Below, piece by piece: positions 43,641 to 51,423 of a stretch of 64,000 nucleotides of DNA. Position numbers and translations under genes: made by a program. Each line of letters begins with the position of its first letter. Within the stretch, counting starts at the first letter, position 1. Origin of the DNA: Myxococcota bacterium (GTDB lineage: Bacteria > Myxococcota_A > UBA9160 > SMWR01); contig JBCCEW010000012.1 in NCBI GenBank assembly GCA_039030075.1, positions 1 through 64,000 of the forward strand. Reading direction: 5' to 3'. The notes under the pieces are model-generated. The model searched no databases. It was not told where the DNA came from and saw nothing but the letters and a program-made list of their open reading frames with translations.

Positions 43641-44816
43641 ATGCTCGAACGCGACTTCACCGAAGAACAGCAGATGTTTCGCGCCGCCTACCGCCAGTTC
43701 CTGGCGACCGAGGTGGTGCCCTACATGGAGAAGTGGCGCGACGCCGGCATCGTCGACCGCGAGGTGTTCCGCAAGGCCGGCGAACAGGGGTTCCTGATGG
43801 TCTGGCCCGACGAGAAATACGGCGGCATGGGCGATCCGGACTTCCGCTTCGAGCAGGTGATCATCGAAGAAACGGCCTATGCCCGCGCCAACGACTGGTA
43901 CAACTCGCTCCACAGCCGTCTGGTGGGTCCCTACCTGACGCGCTTCGGTTCCCAGGAGCAGTGTGATCGCTTTCTCCCGAAATGCGTGAGCGGCGAGACG
44001 GTCCTGGCGATCGCGATGACGGAGCCCGACGCGGGCTCGGATCTCGCCGGTATGCGCGCCACCGCGGTGGAGCACGACGACCACTGGGTCCTCAATGGGA
44101 CGAAGACCTATATCTCGAACGGGATCAACGGCGACCTGATCGTCGTCGCCGCGAAGACCGGCTCGAGTGAAGAGCGCCATGCGATGACCCTCTTCCTCGT
44201 CGAGCGCGGGATGGAGGGCTTCGAGCGCGGACGCAATCTCAAGAAGATGGGTCTGAAGGCCCAGGACACCGCCGAGATCTTCTTCAAGGACGTGAAGGTG
44301 CCGAAGGCGAACGTGCTCGGTGAGCCGGGCCGCGGCTTCTACTACCTGATGGAGGGCCTGGCCGAGGAGCGCTTGATCGGGGCCTGCGGCTATCTCGCCG
44401 CCGCCCAGTGCTCCTTCGACCTGACCCTCGAGTTCGTGAAGGACCGGCAGGTGTTTCAGAAGCCCCTGGCGGCCTTCCAGAACACCCAGTTCCAGCTGGC
44501 CCAGTTGCGCACCGAGCTCGACCTCGCGCAGACCTACGTCGACCAGTGCGTCGCGTCCTTCAATCGCGGAAAACTGTCGGCGGTCGACGCGGCGAAGGCG
44601 AAGCTCGTCACCTCCGAACTCCAGGTGAAGTCTGCGGACGTCGGGGTGCAGCTCCACGGCGGCGCCGGCTACATGGACGAGTATCCGATCTCGCGCCAGT
44701 ACACGGATGCCCGCATCGCACCGATCTACGCGGGGACCTCCGAGGTGATGAAGATCATCATCAGCCGCGACGTCCTCGGCGACGGCTACGAGCCCTTCAA
44801 CAAGCGCAACTTCTGA
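43641..44816 (+). CDS. Acyl-CoA dehydrogenase
   Basis: 391 aa, standard ACAD length. FAD/substrate signatures AMTEPDAGSDLAG (near 125-137) and a QLHGGAGYMDEYPI block (near 339-352); catalytic base E368 in YAGTSEVMK. It oxidises an acyl-CoA to enoyl-CoA, passing electrons to ETF. Third gene of a plus-strand run with SDR and AtoE. Only 2 bp separate its stop from the convergent acyl-CoA dehydrogenase. Confidence 0.9.
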   Translation: MLERDFTEEQQMFRAAYRQFLATEVVPYMEKWRDAGIVDREVFRKAGEQGFLMVWPDEKYGGMGDPDFRFEQVIIEETAYARANDWYNSLHSRLVGPYLTRFGSQEQCDRFLPKCVSGETVLAIAMTEPDAGSDLAGMRATAVEHDDHWVLNGTKTYISNGINGDLIVVAAKTGSSEERHAMTLFLVERGMEGFERGRNLKKMGLKAQDTAEIFFKDVKVPKANVLGEPGRGFYYLMEGLAEERLIGACGYLAAAQCSFDLTLEFVKDRQVFQKPLAAFQNTQFQLAQLRTELDLAQTYVDQCVASFNRGKLSAVDAAKAKLVTSELQVKSADVGVQLHGGAGYMDEYPISRQYTDARIAPIYAGTSEVMKIIISRDVLGDGYEPFNKRNF

Positions 44817-44818
44817 GG

Positions 44819-46048
44819 CTAGGCGCTCGCGCTGGCGTTGAGCGCGTCGCGAATCGTCAGCTTCCCCAGCTGCGACATGTGGACCTCGTCAGGGCCGTCG
44901 GCGATCCGACAGAAGCGCGCCTGCAGGAACACCTCGGGGAGCAGGGTGTCCTGAGACACGCCCATCCCGCCGAACACCTGGATGGCGCGGTCGGCGACGT
45001 TCTGGGCCATCTGGGGCGCCACGATCTTGACCATCGCGATGTGGTGGCGCGCTCCGGCCACGCCCTCGCGGTCCATCTTGTCCGCAGCGGCGAGCACCAG
45101 GAGCCGGCACTGCTCGATCTCGCAGCGGGATCGCGCGATCTCGTGCTGCACGCTCGTCTTGTCGCTGAGCGGCTCGCGGAAGGCGACGCGTGACGTGGCG
45201 CGCTCGCACATGAGTTCCAGGCAGCGCTGGGCAAGCCCGACGAAGGTCATGGCGTACTGGAAGCGCCCGGGCCCGAGGCGTCCCTGGGCGATCTCGAAGC
45301 CGCGTCCCTCGCCGAGGATCAGGTTCTCGACGGGCACCCGCACGTCTTCGAAGACGCAGTCGCCCTCGCCCCGAGGCGAGTGGTAGCCGCCGAACGCGCG
45401 CAGCGGCCGTTCGATGCGAAAGCCGGGGGTGTCCGTCGGCACCAGGATCGTCGAGTGCTGCTGGTGACGATCGTTCTCGGGGTTCGACTTCCCCATCACC
45501 AGCATCACCTTGCAGTCGGGGCTGATGACACCGGTGGTCCACCACTTCCGGCCGTTCAAGACGTAGTGATCGCCGTCGCGTTCGATCTCGAGCTCCATGT
45601 TCGTCGCGTCCGACGAGGCGACCTGGGGCTCGGTCATCGCGTAGGCCGAGCGGATCTCGCCGTCGAGCAGCGGCTGCAACCAGCGCTCCTGCTGCGCGGG
45701 CGTCCCGTACTTGCACAGCACTTCCATGTTGCCGCGGTCGGGCGCGCTGCAGTTGAAGATCCCCTGGGCCCAGGTGACCCGCGACATCGTCTCCATCAGC
45801 GGTGCGATCTCGAGATTGCTGAGACCGGGGCTCCAGGGCGCGTACTCCTTCGGCAAGAAGAAGTTCCAGAGGCCCTGTTCGCGCGCCTTGCCTTTGAGTT
45901 CGGACACGAAAGGCGGCGATTGCCAGAGGTTCGTGTGATCCGAGACGAAGGCCTCGTACTCGCGCTCGCGCGGGAAGATGTGCTCGTCCATGAACGCCTG
46001 CAGGCGCGCGCGGATCTCGGTGACTCGTTCGCTGGGTTCGAAGCTCAT
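44819..46048 (-). CDS. Acyl-CoA dehydrogenase, ACAD10/11-like
   Basis: 409 aa; GGAGG lies 6 nt before the ATG at 46048. Signatures 'AYAMTEPQVASSDATN' near 133-148 and 'GPDEVHMSQLGKL' with likely base E388 follow the ACAD10/11 pattern ('TEP.VASSDATN') rather than the short-chain type. These enzymes act on long or 4-hydroxy/branched acyl-CoAs. Divergent from the TetR gene, whose operator lies in the shared gap, so it is probably under that repressor. Confidence 0.87.
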   Translation of the reverse strand: MSFEPSERVTEIRARLQAFMDEHIFPREREYEAFVSDHTNLWQSPPFVSELKGKAREQGLWNFFLPKEYAPWSPGLSNLEIAPLMETMSRVTWAQGIFNCSAPDRGNMEVLCKYGTPAQQERWLQPLLDGEIRSAYAMTEPQVASSDATNMELEIERDGDHYVLNGRKWWTTGVISPDCKVMLVMGKSNPENDRHQQHSTILVPTDTPGFRIERPLRAFGGYHSPRGEGDCVFEDVRVPVENLILGEGRGFEIAQGRLGPGRFQYAMTFVGLAQRCLELMCERATSRVAFREPLSDKTSVQHEIARSRCEIEQCRLLVLAAADKMDREGVAGARHHIAMVKIVAPQMAQNVADRAIQVFGGMGVSQDTLLPEVFLQARFCRIADGPDEVHMSQLGKLTIRDALNASASA

Positions 46049-46171
46049 CCAGGCCTCCGGGGGTGAGTGGCGAATCGGGGCCCCGGGCTTCCCCGGGAGA
46101 CCGCCCAAGGTTCCACGTTTCCTCGGCTTTTTCACTTCCCGCCGACCAGAGGCAGGCCTCGGGTCTTTTGA

Positions 46172-46200
46172 TTTACATCATTAAAAAAATGGTGTAAAAC
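46172..46200. promoter_or_regulatory. Operator and overlapping divergent promoters upstream of TetR
   Basis: Inverted repeat TTTACATCATT (46172-46182), 5-nt A spacer, AATGGTGTAAA (46188-46198), 10 of 11 paired positions. On the plus strand TTTACA (46172-46177), 17 bp and TAAAAC (46195-46200) make a promoter whose start would fall at about 46207, at the TetR ATG, implying a leaderless mRNA. A weaker mirror promoter points toward the acyl-CoA dehydrogenase gene. Confidence 0.6.
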
Positions 46201-46207
46201 TTACCCG

Positions 46208-46825
46208 ATGCCGCGTCCCGCCATGCCCGCCGAAGCCGTCGCCGCCACCCGCGCGGCGCTCCTCGACGTCGCCGAGTCGCTCTACGAGGCGGGCGGGCAC
46301 GAGGCCATGTCGTTTCGCGCGATCGCCTCGGCCTACGGCTGCAGCAACACGATGCCCTACTCGTACTTCGATTCGAAGGCGGCCATCGTCGACGCGCTGC
46401 GGATTCGCGCGTACCGCTGGATGCAAGGCGTCCTCGAGAAAGCGGTGGTGTCGACTCCCGACGCCTTGGAAGCGCTTGGCGCGCTCGCGCGGGCCTACGT
46501 CGCGGCCGCAGCCGAGCGCCCGCGCATGTACGAGCTCCTGTACTCGTCGCACGGCGCGATTCGCGAGACCGACCCGGCGTTGGTCGAGGCGAAGCTCGGA
46601 GCGTTGTCGGTGTGTCGCCGGGTCATCGAGGCCGTTGCCGAGGAGTCCGAGTGGGCACTGCGCGCGAACCCGGAAACCACCGCCCACCTGTTCTGGGTGG
46701 CGGCCCATGGACTCGTGTCTCTCGAGGAGGGCGGCTTCCTCGTGTTGGGACCCCGCATCGACGAACTCTTGCCCGTGCTGTTCACGGCGCTGTCCGTCGG
46801 CATGGTGGAGCAGAAGGACGCATGA
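46208..46825 (+). CDS. TetR/AcrR-family regulator
   Basis: 205 aa. HTH at about 34-57 (MSFRAIASAYGCSNTMPYSYF region). A ligand-binding helical domain follows (TetR_C-like, 'RPRMYELLY...'). The promoter reads directly into the ATG, so the transcript may be leaderless. The stop overlaps the ATG of the PF10118 gene (ATGA). It probably represses the divergent acyl-CoA dehydrogenase and its own operon (PF10118 protein and alcohol dehydrogenase), in response to an acyl-CoA or alcohol-type ligand (inference). Confidence 0.88.
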   Translation: MPRPAMPAEAVAATRAALLDVAESLYEAGGHEAMSFRAIASAYGCSNTMPYSYFDSKAAIVDALRIRAYRWMQGVLEKAVVSTPDALEALGALARAYVAAAAERPRMYELLYSSHGAIRETDPALVEAKLGALSVCRRVIEAVAEESEWALRANPETTAHLFWVAAHGLVSLEEGGFLVLGPRIDELLPVLFTALSVGMVEQKDA

Positions 46826-47706
46826 GCGAGCTGCCTCGAGAGGGCGACATCGTCGTTCGCCAGATTCCCTTCGCCTTCCCGGACGATCTCGATCCGCTCT
46901 GGAGTTCGCACCACGAGTGGTCTCACATGGTGAACGGGACTTCGCTCACCATGCCCTACCTGGAGCCCTTCCTGATCGCGACCTTGAAGGAAGGGATCGA
47001 GCTCACCGACGACCCCGCTGTGAAGAGAGAAGCACGCGGTTTCATGGCCCAGGAGGCCCAGCACTACAAGACCCACCGGCGCTACAACGAGCTGCTGAAG
47101 GCCCATGGCTACCCCGAACTGGCCGAGATCGAGGTGGCGATGGAACGCAGCTACGACCGGTTGCGGAAGCGCTCGCTCACCTACCGCCTCGCCTACGCCT
47201 GCGGGTTCGAGACGATGACGCTGGGTGTCACCAACTGGCTGATCTCGGATCGAAAGGCGCTCTTCGGCGGCACCGACACCCGCGTCGCCTCCTTCATCCT
47301 GTGGCACTTCGTCGAGGAGGCCGAGCACAAGCGCGCAGCCTTCGACGTCTACCAGGCGGTGCGCGGGCAGTACTGGCCGCGGCTGCTGGGGGTGTTCACG
47401 GGTTCGTTCCACGTGCTCTGGTGGGCGCGGAAGGGCACCGTCGCGATGCTGAAGGCCGACGGGCGCTGGCACGACTGGCGATCGCGTCTGCGGCTGTGGC
47501 GGCGTACGGCCGACTTCTTCCGCGCGGCGCTCCCGGTCATCCTGCGCAGCGCGAGTCCCTGGCACGATCCGCGCAACGAACCCGATCCGCCGTGGGTGCG
47601 CGACTGGATCGCCGGCTATGCGGCCGCAGATCCGGGCCGCGCTCCGCTGCTCGATACCGACGATCCCGAACTCCCCATCCCGTTCGCGATGAAAGGAGCC
47701 GCATGA
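46822..47706 (+). CDS. PF10118-type ferritin-like protein (second copy)
   Basis: 294 aa, paralogue of the protein at 26033-26863. Diiron-type residues: E48 (PYLEPF), E78-x-x-H81 (QEAQHY), E130 (CGFET) and EEAEH (165-169). Residues ~180-294 are an extra positively charged region. Both ends overlap neighbours by 4 bp (TetR before, alcohol dehydrogenase after), so a tightly coupled three-gene operon. The biochemical role of the family is unknown; context suggests a part in alcohol or acyl metabolism. Confidence 0.82.
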   Translation: MSELPREGDIVVRQIPFAFPDDLDPLWSSHHEWSHMVNGTSLTMPYLEPFLIATLKEGIELTDDPAVKREARGFMAQEAQHYKTHRRYNELLKAHGYPELAEIEVAMERSYDRLRKRSLTYRLAYACGFETMTLGVTNWLISDRKALFGGTDTRVASFILWHFVEEAEHKRAAFDVYQAVRGQYWPRLLGVFTGSFHVLWWARKGTVAMLKADGRWHDWRSRLRLWRRTADFFRAALPVILRSASPWHDPRNEPDPPWVRDWIAGYAAADPGRAPLLDTDDPELPIPFAMKGAA

Positions 47707-48716
47707 AGGCCCTCAAGCTCTCGGCGCCCCGGGGTGCCGTTTCCCTCGAAGACGTGGCCAAGCCCACGCCCGGCGCGGGCGAAGTGCTGATCCAGGTCGA
47801 GGCCTCCGGGCTGTGTTACACGGACGTCCACCTCTGCGACGGCGACTGGGCCCTCGTCGAGGACGTCATGAAGCGCGATCTCACCCTCGGCCACGAGGCG
47901 ATCGGGGTGATCGAGGCCATCGGCCCGGGCGTCACCGAGCGCACGGTCGGAGAGCGCGTCGCGGCGCCCTTTCTGCGGGCCGCCTGCGGGACCTGCAAAC
48001 AGTGTCGCCGCGGCGAGGAGAACCACTGCCCCGGCGCGACGACCCTCGGCATGACCCACGACGGTTCCCACGCGGAGTACGTCGTGGCGGTCGCAGACTT
48101 CGTGGTCCCGGTCCCCGACGGTGTGGCGCCCGAACAGGCGGCGCCGCTGGCGTGCGCCGGCATGAGCGTGCTCGGCGCGCTCCGCAACGCGGGCGTCGGC
48201 GTGGGCACCGGGCTCGGTGTGATCGGTGTGGGCGGCCAGGGCCACTTCGCGATCCAACTCGGCAAGGCGATGGGGGCGACGGTCGTGGCGATGGACCTCG
48301 ACCCGGAGAAGGTGGAGTTGGCGACGAAGCTCGGCGCCGATCGCGCCCTGTGCGTGTCCGACGCCGCCTTGCTGCCCGAACTCATGGGGTTGGGACTCGA
48401 CGTCGTGGTCGTCACGGCGCCCTCCCACGAAGCCCACGCCCTGGCGCTCGCCGTCGCCGGGCATGGCGGCACGATCTCGCTGTGCGCGGTGCCGGGGGGC
48501 GAGACCCCGATCTCGATGACCGCCTGTGCCTTCAAGGGGCTGAAGCTCCTGACCCAGGCGGTGGCCACGCGTCAGGAGCTGACCGACATCCTGGAGCTCG
48601 CGGCGCAGGGCAAGATCGAATCCCACGTCGAGACGCGCCCGCTGGAACGCGGCCCCGAAGCGATCGCCCAGCTGCGCGACCGCGGCGTCGTGGGCCGCAT
48701 CGTGTTGGTGCCCTGA
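47703..48716 (+). CDS. Zinc-dependent alcohol dehydrogenase (MDR family)
   Basis: 337 aa. Catalytic zinc ligands C38, H64/E65 and C151; structural zinc Cys95/98/101/109 (CGTCKQCRRGEENHC); NAD-binding GVGGQG at 175-180. It oxidises a primary or secondary alcohol with NAD(P)+. Start ATG overlaps the preceding stop by 4 bp. Last gene of the TetR operon; together with the ferritin-like protein it may form an oxidation step for a specific alcohol. Confidence 0.88.
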   Translation: MKALKLSAPRGAVSLEDVAKPTPGAGEVLIQVEASGLCYTDVHLCDGDWALVEDVMKRDLTLGHEAIGVIEAIGPGVTERTVGERVAAPFLRAACGTCKQCRRGEENHCPGATTLGMTHDGSHAEYVVAVADFVVPVPDGVAPEQAAPLACAGMSVLGALRNAGVGVGTGLGVIGVGGQGHFAIQLGKAMGATVVAMDLDPEKVELATKLGADRALCVSDAALLPELMGLGLDVVVVTAPSHEAHALALAVAGHGGTISLCAVPGGETPISMTACAFKGLKLLTQAVATRQELTDILELAAQGKIESHVETRPLERGPEAIAQLRDRGVVGRIVLVP

Positions 48717-48763
48717 GCGACCGGACATCGCGGGAGCCGCCGCCGGTCGCGTAGAATGCGCCC

Positions 48764-49396
48764 ATGGACGGGATCCACGACCTCGGCGGCATGGTGGGCT
48801 TCGGCGCCATCGATCCGGAGGGCGACGAGCCCACCTTTCATGCGCCCTGGGAGGCCACGGCGTTTCGCATCAACGTTGCCGCGATCGCGCTGTTGCGGGC
48901 CTACAACACCGACGAGTACCGCCACGCGATCGAACGCATGGAGCCGGTGCACTACCTCCAGGCGCGCTACTACGAGCGCGTGCTGACGGGGGCGACCAGC
49001 CTGCTGGTCGAGAAGGGCGTCCTCGACCACGCCGATCTCGAGCGGCGCGCCGGGGGACGTTTTCCCCTGGCGCTGCCGGTGCACGCCAACGCAGACGAGG
49101 GACGGTCCGAGCCCGCGGCTCCGCGGTTCGCCGTGGGGGACGGGGTGATCGTGCGCCGCGACCACAAGCCCGGGCACACGCGCGCGCCGCGCTACGTCCG
49201 AGGACAGCCGGGCGTCGTGGTCCACGTCGCGCCGGCGTTTTGGTATCCCGACGCCAGTGCGCACGGGCTCCCCGGTCGACGCGAGCCCACCTATCACGTC
49301 GAGTTCGAAGCCACGGCACTCTGGGGCGACGCGGCCGAGCCCGATGCCCCGGTCGTCGTGGATCTGTGGGAGAGCTATCTGGAGCCCCGGTCATGA
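48764..49396 (+). CDS. nthB: Nitrile hydratase beta subunit
   Basis: 210 aa. The N-terminus MDGIHDLGGMVGFG and RHAIERM (around 53-59) are typical of beta subunits; the C-terminal SH3-like domain starts around 'FAVGDGVIVRRDHKPGHTRA' and ends in the acidic 'DLWESYLEPRS'. Beta subunits pair with the alpha chain to form the metal site for hydration of nitriles to amides. Order beta-alpha is that of cobalt-type operons. The stop lies within the repeat array before the alpha gene. Confidence 0.88.
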   Translation: MDGIHDLGGMVGFGAIDPEGDEPTFHAPWEATAFRINVAAIALLRAYNTDEYRHAIERMEPVHYLQARYYERVLTGATSLLVEKGVLDHADLERRAGGRFPLALPVHANADEGRSEPAAPRFAVGDGVIVRRDHKPGHTRAPRYVRGQPGVVVHVAPAFWYPDASAHGLPGRREPTYHVEFEATALWGDAAEPDAPVVVDLWESYLEPRS

Positions 49397-49491
49397 AACG
49401 GGACCCCAATCGTGAGTTCGGAGTCCCCTTCGTGAGCTCCGAGTCCGGTACCTTGAATCGGGAGTCCGTGGCGTGAGTGAATCTCCGATCG
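49391..49491 (+). repeat. Imperfect ~20-bp tandem repeats between nthB and nthA
   Basis: Units of 20-21 bp begin near 49391, 49411, 49431, 49451 and 49472. The conserved core is (C)RTGAR-TCGGGAGTCC-like: TGAGTTCGGAGTCC, TGAGCTCCGAGTCC, TGAATCGGGAGTCC. The array spans the beta stop, the 76-bp gap and the alpha GTG start. The last clean unit supplies GGGAG, the alpha ribosome-binding site. Origin and function unknown. Confidence 0.6.
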
Positions 49492-50060
49492 CGAGCCCGA
49501 AAGCTCGGGCCGAAGCCGTCGTCCAGGCGCTGCGCGAGCAGGGGCAGCTCCCCGAAGGCGCCCTGGAAACCGTCGAGGCCATCGAGGAGCGCCTCGATTG
49601 GCACAACGGGGCGCGCGTCGTCGCGAAAGCGTGGACCGACCCGGGCTATCACGCCCGACTCCTCGCCGATGGAACCACCGCATGCGCGGAGCTCGGTTTC
49701 GAGGGGCCCCAGGGCGAGTACATCGTGGTGCTCGAAGACACGGACACCACGAAGAACGTGATCGTGTGCACCCAGTGCTCGTGCACCGCCTGGCCGGTGC
49801 TCGGCCTGCCCCCCGACTGGTACAAGCGCCCCGAGTACCGCGCGCGCGTGGTCCGCGAACCGCGCCGCGTGTTGCGCGAACTCGGGCTCGATCTCGCGCC
49901 CGAGATTCGGGTGCGCGTGTGGGACACCACCGCCGAGACACGTTTCCTCGTGTTGCCCCAGCGTCCGGCGGGTACGGAGAGCTGGAGCGAGGATGACCTC
50001 GCGGAGCTGGTGACGCGCGAATCGATGATCGGGATCGCGCGGGTGCCCGCGCCGGGCTGA
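49473..50060 (+). CDS. nthA: Nitrile hydratase alpha subunit, cobalt type
   Basis: 195 aa. The metal claw VCTQCSCT (98-105) has C99, C102 and C104; Thr at the second claw position marks the Co(III) class (Fe types have Ser). The usual Leu between Thr and Cys is Gln here. Other marks: AELGFEGPQ and 'PDWYKRPEYRARVVREPR' around 115-131. GTG start with GGGAG 8 nt upstream. No P14K/NhlE-type activator gene follows; the next gene is on the other strand. Confidence 0.9.
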   Translation: MSESPIASPKARAEAVVQALREQGQLPEGALETVEAIEERLDWHNGARVVAKAWTDPGYHARLLADGTTACAELGFEGPQGEYIVVLEDTDTTKNVIVCTQCSCTAWPVLGLPPDWYKRPEYRARVVREPRRVLRELGLDLAPEIRVRVWDTTAETRFLVLPQRPAGTESWSEDDLAELVTRESMIGIARVPAPG

Positions 50061-50073
50061 GCCCGGACGACCG

Positions 50074-51360
50074 CTAGGTCGTGGATGCCGGTGCGGGTCG
50101 CAGGGCGAGCACCTCGGTCTCGCACAAGAGATCCGGTCGGCACACGGTGGCGGCGACCAGGGCGTGGGGGAACCCGTCGAACCCCGCCGCTCGCAGCTGC
50201 GCACGCAGACGCTCGGCGTCGGCCGGGTGCTTCAGGTAGGTGATCGCCGAGGCGATGTCGCCGAAGCCCGCGTCCTGGCGTTCCAGCAGCGTCGCGACGT
50301 TCAGGAGCATGCGCTCGACCTGGGCCTCGAGATCGCCGGCGTGCACCGTTTGCCCGGCTTCGTCGATGCTCGCCGTGCCCGACACGTACAGGGCGACCTT
50401 GTTCGCCTCGGCGACACGGAGGCCCCGCACGAAGTCCGAGCCGTAGACGGGCGCTTCGTTCAACGTGGGCGTCGTCATCACCGTGCGTTCGGGCGCCCCG
50501 GGACCGCTCGTCGCGATCGCGGTCAGGCCCAGGCACAGGTCGTGATGCTCTGGAACCGGGGCGCCGCCGATGCCGGTACTCGCCGGCGGCGGATCGATGG
50601 ACCGCTCGGCGAAGAAGTCACGTCGCGCCCGGTTGAAGGCGTCGTAGTCGCGTTCCATCTCGCGCAGATGGATCCAGGTGCGCGCCACGTCTTCGAAGCC
50701 GAACCCCGCGTCCGCGAGCAGCCGATCCGACGCCCGGAACATGGCCCGTGTTTGCGCGTAGGCGTCCGCGCCGGAACCGACGATTCCGTGGGCCGTGAAG
50801 CGGCGCTCCTCACCCAGGGTGATGCGTTGTCCCGGCGCAGGCGGGCGCGCAGGGGCCTCGTCGCGCACCGCGAAGGACTCGAAGCGTGCCGGCTCCGTCG
50901 GAACCCAGGCCTGCAGCGAGAGCTCGAGCGGCGCGTCCGCCTGCAGCGGCGGCTGGCGAACCTCGAGGGTGGGCGGCGTGGGATCACCTTTGGCCGCCCC
51001 GACGACCTGCGCACGTGCCGCGCGCACGGCCTCGGCATCCGACGTGTGGCGCAAGAAGCAGAACTCGCTCGAGATCGCGTCGAACCCGGTGCCGGCGGTG
51101 GCGAGGGCCTCGCCGACGGCCCTGTAGAGAGCGCGCGCCTGACCGCCCACATCCGGGTTCGCTGAAACGGGGGCCGCGTGCAGGTAGAACTCCTGCGCAA
51201 CGGGACCCTTCCAGCGACGGAGCGTGACGCGGCAGCCTTGTGCCTCGAGCGTCTCGGCGGGCGAAAGCGGCGACACGCGGATCCTCAGCGCGGGAGCGAC
51301 GCCCAGAGCTGCGGCGCCGAGCTCGCGCACCACGCGCGGCCGATCGAATCGATAGCGCAC
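50074..51360 (-). CDS. Multi-RidA/YjgF-domain protein, chorismatase-like
   Basis: 428 aa. Three YjgF/RidA-like units: about 45-150 (diverged), 180-290 and 300-425. The last two resemble FkbO/Hyg5/XanB2 chorismatases ('VALYVSGTASID...HAGDLEAQV' and 'CRPDLLCETEVLAL', with a Glu at the catalytic position). Chorismatases hydrolyse chorismate to hydroxybenzoates or dihydrobenzoates. Alternatively it may be an enamine/imine deaminase. The GTG start has no clear RBS. Convergent with the nitrile hydratase genes. Confidence 0.65.
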   Translation of the reverse strand: MRYRFDRPRVVRELGAAALGVAPALRIRVSPLSPAETLEAQGCRVTLRRWKGPVAQEFYLHAAPVSANPDVGGQARALYRAVGEALATAGTGFDAISSEFCFLRHTSDAEAVRAARAQVVGAAKGDPTPPTLEVRQPPLQADAPLELSLQAWVPTEPARFESFAVRDEAPARPPAPGQRITLGEERRFTAHGIVGSGADAYAQTRAMFRASDRLLADAGFGFEDVARTWIHLREMERDYDAFNRARRDFFAERSIDPPPASTGIGGAPVPEHHDLCLGLTAIATSGPGAPERTVMTTPTLNEAPVYGSDFVRGLRVAEANKVALYVSGTASIDEAGQTVHAGDLEAQVERMLLNVATLLERQDAGFGDIASAITYLKHPADAERLRAQLRAAGFDGFPHALVAATVCRPDLLCETEVLALRPAPASTT

Positions 51361-51423
51361 CGCGGGCCCGCCCGTCCTGGGGACGAGCGGGCGCCGCGAA
51401 AGCGACTCAGGCCGAGTGCGTCC

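Noticed and set aside
49391-49491. CRISPR array
   Set aside because: Repeats are imperfect, contiguous at ~20 bp with no unique spacers, and lie in an operon; no cas genes.
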